A stretch of DNA of 64,000 nt from Eubacterium coprostanoligenes. GTDB taxonomy: Bacteria; Bacillota; Clostridia; Oscillospirales; Acutalibacteraceae. The translations under genes and the position numbers were made by a program. The first letter of the stretch is position 1. Each line of letters opens with the position of its first letter. Below the pieces are notes generated by a model, which did no database searches, was not told the origin of the DNA, and saw only the letters and a list, made by a program, of their open reading frames with translations. This document shows, one piece after another, positions 7,912 through 16,437 of the stretch. The stretch covers positions 32,748 to 96,747 of the forward strand of contig NZ_FUWW01000006.1 in the NCBI RefSeq assembly GCF_900167205.1. The letters are read 5' to 3'.

Positions 7912-9576
7912 TTAATCGTCCTCAAAAACAGCACCACGAGAACCCGAGGTTACATGCTGTGCATATCTCTTGAGATAACCTGTCAAATTCTGCTTAGGAG
8001 CAGTCCAATTTTTCTTTCTTTCTGCCAACACTTCATCCGATACATTTACACGAAGAACTCTTGCAGGAATGTCAATTTCTATTTCATCGCCGTCTTCAAC
8101 AAGTGCGATAGTACCGCCTACCGCAGCTTCAGGGCTGACATGACCGATTGAAGCACCTCTTGTTGCACCCGAAAAACGACCGTCGGTCAAGAGTGCAACC
8201 TTTGAACCGAGTCCCATACCGATAATTGCGGAAGTAGGAGAAAGCATTTCTCTCATACCCGGACCACCCTTTGGACCTTCGTATCTGATAACAACAACAT
8301 CACCGGCAACAACCTTACCGCCTGTGATAGCCGCAATAGCCTCCTCCTCGGAGTTATAGCACTTTGCAGGGCCTTTGTGTTGCATCATTTCAGGAGCAAC
8401 AGCGCCTTTCTTTACAACAGCACCCTCTTCAGCAAGGTTGCCCTTAAGAACAGCAATACCGCCGTCCTTTGAGAATGGGTCATCAAGTTTACGGATAACA
8501 ACGCCGTCTGCATCAGGAGCTTTTGAAATTCTGTCTGCAACAGTGCCGTTAACAGTAAGACAATCTGTGTTGATAAGTCCTCCTGAAGCAAGTTCTTTGA
8601 TTACAGCCTGCATACCGCCGACATCGTTAAGGTCTGTGATAAATACAGATGAAGCCGGATTGAGCTTGCAAATCTGCGGAGTGGTGTTGCCCATTTCGTT
8701 GAGGTCTGACAAATCAATGTCGTGACCTGCTGCATGAGCAATAGCTGTAAGGTGGAGAATTGTATTTGTTGAGCAACCGATTGCCATATCGGTACGCATA
8801 GCATTTTGGATTGCTTTTTCTGTAATAATATCTGACGGCTTAATGTCCTCTTTAAGAAGGTCCATAACTCTTTCGCCTGCCATTTTTGCAAGACGAAGTC
8901 GAGCAGAATAAACCGCAGGAATTGTGCCTGAACCCGGAAGTGACATACCGATAGACTCTGTGAGGCAGTTCATAGAATTGGCTGTGTACATACCTGAACA
9001 AGAGCCACAAGTCGGGCAAGCGGTGAATGCTGTTTGCTCAAGATTTTCAAGTGACATCTTGCCTACTGCATTTGCACCGACATATTCAAACTGTTCGGAA
9101 AGTCCGATAGGATTCTTTGTTTCTGTGCTTTTACCCGGAAGCATTGGACCACCGTTGATGAATATGCAAGGCAAATTAAGTCTGCAAGCCGCAAGGAGCA
9201 TACCAGGAACGATTTTGTCACAGTTAGGAATAAAAACAATAGCATCAAGAGGATGCGCAGTAAGCATAACCTCAATGCTGTCTGCAATAAGTTCACGGGA
9301 ACAAAGCGAATACTTCATACCCTTGTGATTCATTGCAATGCCGTCGCAAACGCCGATTGTGTTGAATTCAAACGGAACACCACCTGCGTTACGAATACCT
9401 GCCTTAACCTGTTCTGCGATTTTGTCAAGGTGCATATGACCCGGAATATAATCGCTCTTTGAGTTAACAACAGCTACGAACGGTCTTTTCATTTCGAGTT
9501 CGTCAATACCGAGAGCTCGCAACAGAGAACGGTGAGGGGCTCTTGACGGTCCCTCTTTGATTAAATCTGACCTCAT
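7912..9576 (-). CDS. ilvD: Dihydroxy-acid dehydratase
   Basis: 554 residues, normal length. Fe-S enzyme that dehydrates 2,3-dihydroxy acids to 2-keto acids in valine/isoleucine synthesis. The cluster-binding cysteines are visible in [16 protein letters not shown] and [18 protein letters not shown], and the C-terminal active-site region [20 protein letters not shown] is intact. It has its own promoter (9632-9660). No other ilv gene is near. The sortase-like gene begins 19 bp after its stop, so read-through is likely. Confidence 0.96.
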   Translation of the reverse strand: MRSDLIKEGPSRAPHRSLLRALGIDELEMKRPFVAVVNSKSDYIPGHMHLDKIAEQVKAGIRNAGGVPFEFNTIGVCDGIAMNHKGMKYSLCSRELIADSIEVMLTAHPLDAIVFIPNCDKIVPGMLLAACRLNLPCIFINGGPMLPGKSTETKNPIGLSEQFEYVGANAVGKMSLENLEQTAFTACPTCGSCSGMYTANSMNCLTESIGMSLPGSGTIPAVYSARLRLAKMAGERVMDLLKEDIKPSDIITEKAIQNAMRTDMAIGCSTNTILHLTAIAHAAGHDIDLSDLNEMGNTTPQICKLNPASSVFITDLNDVGGMQAVIKELASGGLINTDCLTVNGTVADRISKAPDADGVVIRKLDDPFSKDGGIAVLKGNLAEEGAVVKKGAVAPEMMQHKGPAKCYNSEEEAIAAITGGKVVAGDVVVIRYEGPKGGPGMREMLSPTSAIIGMGLGSKVALLTDGRFSGATRGASIGHVSPEAAVGGTIALVEDGDEIEIDIPARVLRVNVSDEVLAERKKNWTAPKQNLTGYLKRYAQHVTSGSRGAVFEDD

Positions 9577-9631
9577 TTTTTTACCTCTTTGTTATTTGTT
9601 ATAGAATAAATTATAAATGCTTATTATGTAT

Positions 9632-9660
9632 ATTATATTATTTATAAAGATTAATTTCAA
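9632..9660 (-). promoter_or_regulatory. ilvD promoter
   Basis: TTGAAA (9655-9660), 17-nt spacer, TATAAT (9632-9637) on the minus strand, about 55 nt before the ilvD start. No T-box or leader peptide was recognised between the promoter and the gene. Confidence 0.65.
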
Positions 9661-9702
9661 TATATTTTTATTATTTAATAAATTAGCAATTTCCTAAAGC
9701 GG

Positions 9703-10467
9703 TTAATTTCTGTTATCAAAAACATTTTCTATATGATAGCGTGGCTTGCCTTGGCTCTTGCGTCCATATTCTATTGCTTCCTTTGGGCAATAGCAAATGC
9801 ACGCCATACAGTGGGTGCAATTGTTTCCCCACACAGGCTTGCCGTCAACAAGTTTGACATTGTTGAGCGGACAAAGTTTGACGCACTTACCACAGCCTAT
9901 GCAATCATCGGTTACATAAAAAGCCTTTGATTTTACGAACACAGGATAAAACGCATCGTTTACAATTCCGCTGTACAGCTTGTCAATCAATGAAGTTTTC
10001 AAAGTTTTAAACGGCTTTTCGTTTTTGATTTGCTCTGCCGCTTTTTCAATGTCACGAATTGAATTTGCCACAATCTGCTTTGCCTCGTCAATCTGCGGTG
10101 CGTCAAACATTGCAATGTAATTTTCAGGCATAACAATTTGAGCGGTGCCTTTGTAATCAAAGCCCTTTTGAGCACAAAGGAGCTTATTGAATTTTTCGGC
10201 ATTGCCGACTTCACCGCCACAGGTCATAACAAACCAAACGCCATTGGTGGCGGTTATATCGGTTTTTTCAATCCATTCGGTAACGACACGGGGAATTCTC
10301 CACGCATAGGTAGGTGTGGCAATAACCAGCTTGCCGTTCACAGCAATTGGGGAATGGTCGCTGTTCTTTATTTTTTCGTTCAAATCAACAACGGTATCAC
10401 CGAGCTTGTCGGCAATGAATTCGGCAACATATCGGCTGTTGCCCGTACCTGAAAAGCATAAAATCAT
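9703..10467 (-). CDS. EFR1-family flavodoxin/ferredoxin protein
   Basis: 254 residues. The N-terminal half is flavodoxin-like (SGTGNSRYVAEFI binds FMN phosphate; TPTYAWRIPR loop). The C-terminal half holds two [4Fe-4S] motifs, CIGCGKCVKLCP (about 189-200) and CTHCMACICYCP (about 217-228). This domain order is the EFR1 family, small electron-transfer proteins common in gut Clostridia; the physiological partner is generally unknown. It lies 47 bp downstream of crcB and is probably cotranscribed with it. Confidence 0.85.
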   Translation of the reverse strand: MILCFSGTGNSRYVAEFIADKLGDTVVDLNEKIKNSDHSPIAVNGKLVIATPTYAWRIPRVVTEWIEKTDITATNGVWFVMTCGGEVGNAEKFNKLLCAQKGFDYKGTAQIVMPENYIAMFDAPQIDEAKQIVANSIRDIEKAAEQIKNEKPFKTLKTSLIDKLYSGIVNDAFYPVFVKSKAFYVTDDCIGCGKCVKLCPLNNVKLVDGKPVWGNNCTHCMACICYCPKEAIEYGRKSQGKPRYHIENVFDNRN

Positions 10468-10514
10468 ATGATGCTCCTATCTATGTAAAAATAATAACGA
10501 TTAAATATATTCAG

Positions 10515-10880
10515 CTATGCAACAACACTTGCAAGCCGTTTTCCGCAAAACACACCAAGCAAACAAAAAGCCACGCTCAACGCAACATACAATCCGCCGA
10601 GGCAATACATTTTATTTTCAAACAAGTTGACAGCCTCAAGCGAAAAGGTTGAAAATGTTGTAAAGCCTCCGCAAACACCGGTTTTCCAAAACAGCACGGT
10701 GTTTGGAGATGTGTTTTCTTTTTCGCTGACAATGCCGACAATAAAGCCGATAGCAACCGCACCGACAATGTTTGTGACAAGAGTCAAAATCGGAAAATCC
10801 GTTTTAACGGGTATCAAACTTATGGCATAGCGTAAAACCGCACCAAGCGCACCGCCAAGTGCTACAAACAAGAAATTCAT
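10515..10880 (-). CDS. crcB: Fluoride exporter CrcB (Fluc)
   Basis: 121 residues, four membrane helices. Fluc channels let fluoride leave the cell and work as dimers of antiparallel subunits. GGALGAVLRYAIS at the N-terminus, the TLVTNIVGA segment (central Asn) and the GVCGGFTTFSTFSLE pore motif are all present. The ATG at 10880 is chosen for GGAG 7 nt upstream; the upstream in-frame ATG at 10904 has none. Many Firmicutes carry two adjacent copies for a heterodimer; only one is here. No fluoride riboswitch was seen upstream. Confidence 0.93.
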   Translation of the reverse strand: MNFLFVALGGALGAVLRYAISLIPVKTDFPILTLVTNIVGAVAIGFIVGIVSEKENTSPNTVLFWKTGVCGGFTTFSTFSLEAVNLFENKMYCLGGLYVALSVAFCLLGVFCGKRLASVVA

Positions 10881-10909
10881 TTTAGTCTCCTTAATTATTA
10901 ACAAATACC

Positions 10910-10938
10910 ATTATACCATAAGAAAAAGTTTTATACAA
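10910..10938 (-). promoter_or_regulatory. Promoter for crcB and the EFR1 gene
   Basis: TTGTAT (10933-10938), 17-nt spacer, TATAAT (10910-10915) on the minus strand, about 30 nt before crcB. It abuts the mobile-element debris that begins at about 10943. Confidence 0.55.
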
Positions 10939-10943
10939 CCGTG

Positions 10944-10966
10944 ACATAATTCGGTTGATTATATTC
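10944..10966 (+). repeat. Fragment matching the interior of the short inverted-repeat element
   Basis: The stretch beginning CATAATTCGGTT agrees at 20 of its first 21 bases with 63821-63841, inside the larger element copy. The same region of the other copy (minus strand, near 56350) is also similar. It overlaps the IS-like remnant on the minus strand. Too short to be sure of common descent. Confidence 0.4.
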
Positions 10967-11062
10967 GTTTTTGATTTCTTGACATAAAAATCCCCTTCTA
11001 ATGTATATTCTACATCAAGAGGGGGCTTTTTTCTATTGTCCATTTTTACCGGACTTGTTCAT
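10959..11062 (-). mobile_element. Left-end remnant of an insertion sequence
   Basis: On the minus strand GAACAAGTCCG, a short A-rich spacer, TGGACAATAGAAAAAA, then an imperfect stem (CCCCCTC... / ...GAAGGGG, 10991-11024) are followed by ATG at 10985 and a reading frame that stops after eight codons (10959). The same order occurs at 20464-20577, so these are two decayed copies of one element's 5' end. No transposase core remains. Little else can be seen in the 320 bp between crcB and the next gene apart from promoter and terminator. Confidence 0.6.
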
Positions 11063-11140
11063 ATATTTTATATTTTCCTCATAAAACATTCTTATTGTGT
11101 ACAACAGAACCATTATAGCTATATAAGCATATTAAGTCAA

Positions 11141-11193
11141 ATAAAAAGCGGACACATACCCGCATACATCAATTTGCGGAGAACTGTGTTCGC
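11141..11193 (-). terminator. Terminator after the truncated HTH/zinc-ribbon gene
   Basis: The outer stem GCGAACACA/TGTGTCCGC and inner CCGC/GCGG are followed by TTTTTATTTG on the minus strand, 9 bp beyond the stop at 11203. Confidence 0.7.
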
Positions 11194-11202
11194 CTAAACA
11201 TT

Positions 11203-11901
11203 TTACCTTTTCTTATATAAAACAAGTTCGGGATTTGTTCCGTTTTCTTCGTAAGTCGAAATCAAAATAAAATCCATATTGGCAAGAACTCCAAAGCACC
11301 TGTCGCCTCCGAATTCACATTCAAGCTGATTGCCGAGATAAGTTGCATTGTCATCCAAAAACTTCACCGATTCGCCGTTTGGAAGCCTGTATTCCAAATT
11401 AACATAACTTCCGACAAGTGCATTTAGTTTTGTCAACTTCGGCATACCGTCAATATTAAGAGCATTAATTTCATCAATCAAGGCAGATTTGAATTCATCA
11501 AAAGCACCGTCATCACCGAGTTCTTCGTAGCGTTTCCAATAATCAAGAGTCGGAAGTATTTGATGCAAATAAGCACGCACATCATCTGCCGAAAACTCAT
11601 CATTAGCCATATTTTTCACGCAAACTTCAATCAAGTCTTCCGTATTGCTATACATATATTTACCGTCGGCATAACACCACTTGCAATAATTCTCATTCAA
11701 AAATCCGTCTTTTTCTCTGCTGATAAACTTATCTTCCAAAGGCATACCGCAACATTGGCAAATCATTTTTCTCGGCGAGCCGAGAAGCGTATTAATTGAC
11801 ACATCAAACAGTTTTGAAAGAAGTTTTAATGTTTCGGTATTAGGAACGGTATCACCGTTTTCCTTTCCAAGAGTGTCCAAGTGAACATTTCCACCACACA
11901 C
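11203..11901 (-). pseudogene. 5'-truncated XRE-type HTH / zinc-ribbon protein
   Basis: Open for 232 codons, but only from about codon 13 does it look native. GDTVPNTETLKLLSKLFDVS is the last helix region of an XRE-family HTH domain. It is followed by a zinc-ribbon (CQCCGMPL...YCKWCYADGKY, about residues 48-82) and a helical region, and ends in a predicted beta-rich domain. The first half of the HTH is missing. The leading codons are the out-of-frame tail of the neighbouring zinc-ribbon repeat gene, so a deletion or illegitimate recombination joined the two at about 11855-11870. It has no ribosome binding site of its own. Probably not functional. Confidence 0.7.
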
Positions 11902-12838
11902 TTTTCATTGACTTTCTTGACACTTGTGTCGGGAGCAGAGAGTTTTTTTCGTAATCCCATTCAGCAAGCAGTTTCCTGTCCGTTGTGACTAAATCATTGT
12001 ATCCTGCAAGAACTGTCCTGTCCGCACAAACCGGGCATACTGTTCCTTTTACACGAGCATTGATAACGGACTTCCACTCATTGCCACAGGTCTTACACTT
12101 CCACCAAACATTGTGTCTTGATTTTGCGTTTACCTCATCAGGCATTAGGGGATAATTTCTTTCTGACCACTCAGCCGCAAGTTCAGGGTGCGTAGTCGCC
12201 AAGTCATTAAATCCTTTGAGCAATGTATATCCGCTGCAATACGGACATCTGCTCCCACCGGCACGGGTTGAAATAGGAGTGTACCACTCGTTTCCGCAAT
12301 CTCTGCATTTCCACCAAGCCTTACTGTTTGCAAAGGCTGTTACCATTGTAGGCAGCAACGGAAGATTTCTGTCAGACCATTCAGCAGCAATATCGGGATA
12401 CTGCGAAGCAAGGTCATTGAATCCGGCAAGGACTTTATTGTGTGAGCAGTATGGACAGCCTGTTTTATTGATTGTTCTGCTTTTGACAGTATCCGTCCAC
12501 TCGTGACCGTGTTCGCACTTCCATATCACTTTTTTATGAGAACCGGCAGTAACCTCCGTTGGCTTAATCGTGTTTTTCTCAGACCACTCTAATGACAATT
12601 TCGGCTTTACCGTAGCCAAATCGTTAATACCCTCAACAACCCTTGCTCCTGAACAAATGGGGCAGCCTTCGCCTTTGGAACGAGCCTTCACGCTCGCCTG
12701 CCATTCGTGACCGCAACTGCCTTTCCACCAAACTCTCTTGTTTGAGCCGTAAGTAATATTATCGGGAGTAAGCGGAAAGTTCCTTTCCGACCATTCCGAA
12801 ACAAGCTCCGGATGTACTTTCGCCAAACTATTACTCAT
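11852..12838 (-). CDS. Zinc-ribbon repeat protein (DUF4379-like), 3'-truncated
   Basis: 328 residues with five repeats of about 66 residues plus a broken one. Each unit has the form EWSxxN, WWKC, xCGHEW and CPxC. In the third and fourth units the CGHEW His is Asn (CGNEW). These are treble-clef zinc-ribbons of the DUF4379 type (PF14311, from memory), found in nuclease-like and mobile-element proteins of unknown role. The start at 12838 has GAAGGAG 10 nt upstream. The last unit stops abruptly after CSLGHSWKGKR, where the sequence switches to the HTH gene in another frame. Possibly still expressed as a shortened protein. Confidence 0.7.
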   Translation of the reverse strand: MSNSLAKVHPELVSEWSERNFPLTPDNITYGSNKRVWWKGSCGHEWQASVKARSKGEGCPICSGARVVEGINDLATVKPKLSLEWSEKNTIKPTEVTAGSHKKVIWKCEHGHEWTDTVKSRTINKTGCPYCSHNKVLAGFNDLASQYPDIAAEWSDRNLPLLPTMVTAFANSKAWWKCRDCGNEWYTPISTRAGGSRCPYCSGYTLLKGFNDLATTHPELAAEWSERNYPLMPDEVNAKSRHNVWWKCKTCGNEWKSVINARVKGTVCPVCADRTVLAGYNDLVTTDRKLLAEWDYEKNSLLPTQVSRKSMKSVWWKCSLGHSWKGKR

Positions 12839-12920
12839 AGCAAAACCGCTCCTTCCTCTCTGTTTGCACTCATTATATTGAGGAAAGAGAAATCGGGGTA
12901 GTTTGCGAACATGGGGAGAA

Positions 12921-12963
12921 ATAAAAAAAGCCCCTTGAAAAAGGTTCATCCTCTTTCAAGGGA
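12921..12963 (-). terminator. Terminator after the lnu(C)-like gene
   Basis: The stem CCCTTGAAAGAGG/CCTTTTTCAAGGG (one mismatch) is followed by CTTTTTTTATTTC on the minus strand, 26 bp after the stop codon at 12989. Confidence 0.8.
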
Positions 12964-12988
12964 TTATTCGACAAACGGGAAGTTATGA

Positions 12989-13483
12989 TTATCTATACTC
13001 TTCAGGAAGTTCCATATGAAATACTTCGCACAACAACTTTACATCATGCATATCATTTTCATCATAATCGTATCCCAAATGGAACAGCAGTTGACTATAC
13101 GGTTCAATACAAGAAACTTCTATTTCCTCAATTTTTCCTATTCCCGAAAAAATCTCTGATGGAAAACAATCCCCTTCGTAAAGAATTTCACCATTTTTTG
13201 TATATTCAAAACAATGTAAATCAATAATTCTTTTCTTCAAATCCTCCCATACTGTATGGTTCGTTGTTGTATACTCCATTTTTATCTCATAGAAACCATT
13301 GTTTTTAATTATCTGTATAAATTTATGATAATCTTTCTTTTCTACAAATATATCAATATCGTTATGTCTTCTTGTTTCATATCCAATAAGCGCATCTACA
13401 CCCCAACCGCCGTCAAGAAATACTTTAATCTCCGCATCCGTTGCAAGTCTGATAATCTGTTTTGCATCTGTTATACTGACCAT
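12989..13483 (-). CDS. Lnu(C)-like lincosamide nucleotidyltransferase
   Basis: 164 residues, the length I recall for Lnu(C). Enzymes of this family adenylylate the hydroxyl of lincomycin and clindamycin. The nucleotidyltransferase core FLDGGWGVDALIGYETRRHN and DIDIFVEKKDY carries the metal-binding DxD. The segments TVWEDLKKRIIDLHCFEY, GDCFPSEIFSG and EEIEVSCIEPYSQLLFHLGY match Lnu(C) closely from memory. GGGGAGG lies 6 nt before the ATG. AT content is higher than in flanking housekeeping genes, and it sits in a small island with IS debris, so acquisition by transfer is likely. Activity is inferred. Confidence 0.82.
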   Translation of the reverse strand: MVSITDAKQIIRLATDAEIKVFLDGGWGVDALIGYETRRHNDIDIFVEKKDYHKFIQIIKNNGFYEIKMEYTTTNHTVWEDLKKRIIDLHCFEYTKNGEILYEGDCFPSEIFSGIGKIEEIEVSCIEPYSQLLFHLGYDYDENDMHDVKLLCEVFHMELPEEYR

Positions 13484-13528
13484 ATTTTCCTCCCCTAAAT
13501 CCCGATTTGTTTATCTGTCTTTTCAAAT

Positions 13529-13559
13529 AATGGGCGACCTCGAAAGAAAGTCGCCCATT
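13529..13559. repeat. Perfect 10-bp inverted repeat
   Basis: AATGGGCGAC (13529-13538) pairs with GTCGCCCATT (13550-13559) around an 11-nt loop. It lies between lysS and the lnu(C)-like gene. There is no good T-run on either side, so a classical terminator is doubtful. It could mark the edge of the acquired segment. Confidence 0.5.
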
Positions 13560-13698
13560 CACACTTTGAAATTATGCGACTTTTTTGCCTCTGCACGTTT
13601 TCCTACATCGATTGGTGTAAGTTTGGTGTAAGGCGTAAGGTTTTTCGTTTCCCCTGTGTCCGAAAACCCTTGATATTACGGGCTTTTTCGCGTTTCGG

Positions 13699-15531
13699 TC
13701 AATCTAAGGGCTTCATTGTCGGGAACAAGAGAACATCACGGATTGAATAGCTGTCGGTGAGGAGCATAACAAGTCTGTCGATGCCGATACCGAGACCGCC
13801 TGTCGGAGGCATACCGTATTCAAGAGCCATAACGAAGTCGTTATCAATCATATTTGCCTCGTCGTCGCCTGCTTCACGGAGCTTCATTTGAGCCTCAAAA
13901 CGCTTCATCTGGTCGATTGGGTCGTTAAGCTCGCTGTAAGCGTTGCCGTATTCACCGCCGAGAATGAAGAGCTCAAATCTCTCGGTGAGTTCAGGACAAT
14001 CAGGCTTTCTCTTTGTAAGCGGGCTAACCTCAACAGGATAATCCATAATGAATGTTGGCTGTGTGAGATTTGCCTCAACAAATTCCTCGAAGAATGAATT
14101 GAGAATGTCGCCCCAAGTTGCCTTGCCAGGTGCAATTTCAATATCCTTTTCCTTTGCGATGGCAACAGCCTTTTCGTTGTCGCCCATAAACGAAGCAAAG
14201 TCTATACCGCTGAACTCCTTAACAGCGTCAACCATTGTAAGGCGTCTGAACGGACTTTCAAGGTCGATTTCTGTACCGTTGAAAACAATATGGAGGCTGT
14301 CGCAAACCTCGTTTGCAGCGTTGCGGATGAGAGCCTCTGCAATGTCCATCATGCCGTGATAATCGGTGAATGCCTGATAAAGTTCAATGCAAGTGAATTC
14401 AGGGTTATGACGAACATCCATACCCTCGTTACGGAAGTTTCTGCCGATTTCATATACTCTTTCCATACCGCCAACGATAAGACGCTTGAGATAAAGCTCT
14501 GTTGCAATACGGAGATACATATCCATATCAAGAGTGTTGTGGTGAGTGATGAACGGTCTTGCAGCCGCACCGCCCGGAATAGTATTGAGGATAGGTGTTT
14601 CTACCTCGATAAAGCCGAGATTATCAAGATATGAACGGATTGAAGAAATAATCTTTGAACGCTTGATGAAAGTATCCTTTACACCGGGATTCATAATCAT
14701 ATCAAGATATCTTCTGCGGTATCTTGTGTCTGTGTCGGTAAGACCGTGGAACTTTTCAGGAAGCGGAAGAAGTGACTTTGAAAGAAGTCGAAGTTCCTTT
14801 GCATGAACAGAAACTTCGCCTGTTCTTGTTTTGAAAACAAAGCCCTTGATTTCAACAATATCGCCGATATCCCAAGTCTTGAATTCCTTGAACACTTCCT
14901 CGCCGACATCATTCATTCTTACATAAGCCTGAATTCTGCCGTTTCTGTCCTGAATATCAATGAAGTTTGCCTTGCCCATATCACGCCAAGTCATAATTCT
15001 GCCGGCGATGGTAACATCTTTTTCCTCAAGCTCGTCAAAATTCTCAATGATTTCGTTTGAGTGATGTGTTTGGGTTGCAATTGTGATTTCGAACGGGTCG
15101 TTGCCTGCGTTTTGAAGAGCAGTGAGCTTGTCAATTCTGATTTGCTTTTGCTCGTTTTCGCTGAGGACAACCTCTGCCATTGTCATCTGTGCGGCATTTG
15201 CATTATTACCGATTTTTTCGATATTTTCCAAAACCTCGGCTTCGCTGTCGGCACTGCCCTCAAGTGCAACAGCACCTGTTTGCAAAAACAAAGTGAACTT
15301 AACCTTGTCGCCGTCAGCCTCTACCAAATACTTTGGATTTGTCTTTTCCTCGTCACCGGCAATAGCGTTTTGGATCTTCATACGAGAGTTCTTCTTTACT
15401 GCCTTGACGCCACGCTTGCAAGCATCCTCCTTGTCAAATTCAGGAGAAGTGCCGACAACCTTTTCGTCTACTATAAATTCAAATGTGAAAGCGCTGTCAC
15501 CGTGCTTGGTGATTTCAAACTTTCCTGCCAT
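13699..15531 (-). CDS. lysS: Lysyl-tRNA synthetase (class II) with N-terminal DUF1508 tandem
   Basis: 610 residues against about 490-500 for most bacterial LysRS. Residues about 118-610 are a normal class II enzyme: OB-fold anticodon domain (about 170-260), motif 2 [18 protein letters not shown] and motif 3 [12 protein letters not shown]. The extra 115 residues look like two DUF1508 (YegP-type) units, [17 protein letters not shown]...[12 protein letters not shown] and a weaker [17 protein letters not shown]. Frame is continuous and no ribosome binding site precedes the internal MTMAEVV, so one fused product is expected. It follows greA by 21 bp in the familiar greA-lysS pair. Confidence 0.92.
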   Translation of the reverse strand: MAGKFEITKHGDSAFTFEFIVDEKVVGTSPEFDKEDACKRGVKAVKKNSRMKIQNAIAGDEEKTNPKYLVEADGDKVKFTLFLQTGAVALEGSADSEAEVLENIEKIGNNANAAQMTMAEVVLSENEQKQIRIDKLTALQNAGNDPFEITIATQTHHSNEIIENFDELEEKDVTIAGRIMTWRDMGKANFIDIQDRNGRIQAYVRMNDVGEEVFKEFKTWDIGDIVEIKGFVFKTRTGEVSVHAKELRLLSKSLLPLPEKFHGLTDTDTRYRRRYLDMIMNPGVKDTFIKRSKIISSIRSYLDNLGFIEVETPILNTIPGGAAARPFITHHNTLDMDMYLRIATELYLKRLIVGGMERVYEIGRNFRNEGMDVRHNPEFTCIELYQAFTDYHGMMDIAEALIRNAANEVCDSLHIVFNGTEIDLESPFRRLTMVDAVKEFSGIDFASFMGDNEKAVAIAKEKDIEIAPGKATWGDILNSFFEEFVEANLTQPTFIMDYPVEVSPLTKRKPDCPELTERFELFILGGEYGNAYSELNDPIDQMKRFEAQMKLREAGDDEANMIDNDFVMALEYGMPPTGGLGIGIDRLVMLLTDSYSIRDVLLFPTMKPLD

Positions 15532-15552
15532 AGTTTTTACCTCTTATTTCAA

Positions 15553-16020
15553 TTAGTCGATTGATTTGATTTCAAATTCCAAATTGCCGATAGGAGCTTC
15601 AACAACAACTGTTTCGCCTACGCCTGCACCGAGAAGTGCCTTGCCTACCGGGCTTTCGTCAGAAATTTTGCCTGCTGTTGGGTTGCTCTGTGAGAAACCA
15701 ACGATTTCATAAACAAACTCTTGATTGTCTGTTTTGCGAAGAACTGTTACCTTTGAGCCCATTGAAACCTTGTCGCCTGTTGCCGAATCAACGATAACCG
15801 CATTTTCAAGCTGATATTCAAGCTCTTGAATTCTTGCTTCAATCTTTGCCTGCTCTGATTTTGCTTCATCATATTCACTGTTTTCACTAAGGTCACCGTA
15901 TGAGCGGGCAACTTTAAGTTTTTCTGCAATATCAACTCTGCCTTCGGTTTTAAGTTGTTCAAGTTCTGCCTCAAGCTCTGCCTTGCCTGCTGCGGTCATT
16001 GTAAATGTTTTTGCTGCCAT
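15553..16020 (-). CDS. greA: Transcription elongation factor GreA
   Basis: 155 residues, normal length. GreA enters the RNA polymerase secondary channel and stimulates cleavage of backtracked RNA. The N-terminal coiled coil contains the tip motif ARSYGDLSENSEYDEAK with the conserved acidic residues. The C-terminal FKBP-like domain ends SPVGKALLGAGVGETV. It is the first gene of the greA-lysS operon with its own promoter. Confidence 0.96.
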   Translation of the reverse strand: MAAKTFTMTAAGKAELEAELEQLKTEGRVDIAEKLKVARSYGDLSENSEYDEAKSEQAKIEARIQELEYQLENAVIVDSATGDKVSMGSKVTVLRKTDNQEFVYEIVGFSQSNPTAGKISDESPVGKALLGAGVGETVVVEAPIGNLEFEIKSID

Positions 16021-16071
16021 ATTGAAAACTCCTTAAACAAAATTTATAAAAATATACTTTTTAACTAAATA

Positions 16072-16100
16072 ATTATATATTATATTATGCACAATGTCAA
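16072..16100 (-). promoter_or_regulatory. greA-lysS promoter
   Basis: TTGACA (16095-16100), 17-nt spacer, TATAAT (16072-16077) on the minus strand, about 52 nt before greA. Both hexamers are perfect. Confidence 0.8.
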
Positions 16101-16117
16101 CAACAAAAATTTGACGA

Positions 16118-16154
16118 CAAAAATAATCGCCCCCATTTGTGACAAACGGAGGCG
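16118..16154 (-). terminator. Terminator after the PspC gene
   Basis: The stem CGCCTCCGTTTG/CAAATGGGGGCG with two G.T-type mismatches is followed by ATTATTTTTG on the minus strand, 14 bp after the pspC-like stop. Confidence 0.75.
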
Positions 16155-16167
16155 AATTTCTAATGTT

Positions 16168-16413
16168 TTATTGCTGATTGTTTGAATCATCGGTCGGTGC
16201 ATAATACGGGTCTTGATAATTGTTATTATACGGCTCATCGGGAATAACGAGAGCACACACAACATAGGCAACAACACCTGCACCGCCGAGGAATGTAATA
16301 AGCGCCCACAAAAGTCTTACTACCGTCGGGTCAATGTTGAGATAATTTGCAATGCCTGCACAAACACCGCAGAGTTTTCTGTCGGTTGTTGACTTATATA
16401 ATTTTTTACTCAT
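16168..16413 (-). CDS. PspC-domain membrane protein
   Basis: 81 residues. N-terminal KKLYKSTTDRKLCGVCAGIANYLNIDPTVVRL is the PspC domain signature, followed by one or two membrane helices (about 32-60) and a polar Asn/Asp/Gln-rich tail. PspC proteins sense or respond to membrane stress in many bacteria. It lies 24 bp after a LiaF-like gene, a pairing seen in Firmicute envelope-stress loci. Confidence 0.9.
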   Translation of the reverse strand: MSKKLYKSTTDRKLCGVCAGIANYLNIDPTVVRLLWALITFLGGAGVVAYVVCALVIPDEPYNNNYQDPYYAPTDDSNNQQ

Positions 16414-16437
16414 AATTTTATTCTCCTTTTTTACAGT

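Noticed and set aside
10881..11060. Fluoride riboswitch upstream of crcB
   Set aside because: No pseudoknot-type conserved blocks could be found; the region is explained by a plain promoter and IS remnant.
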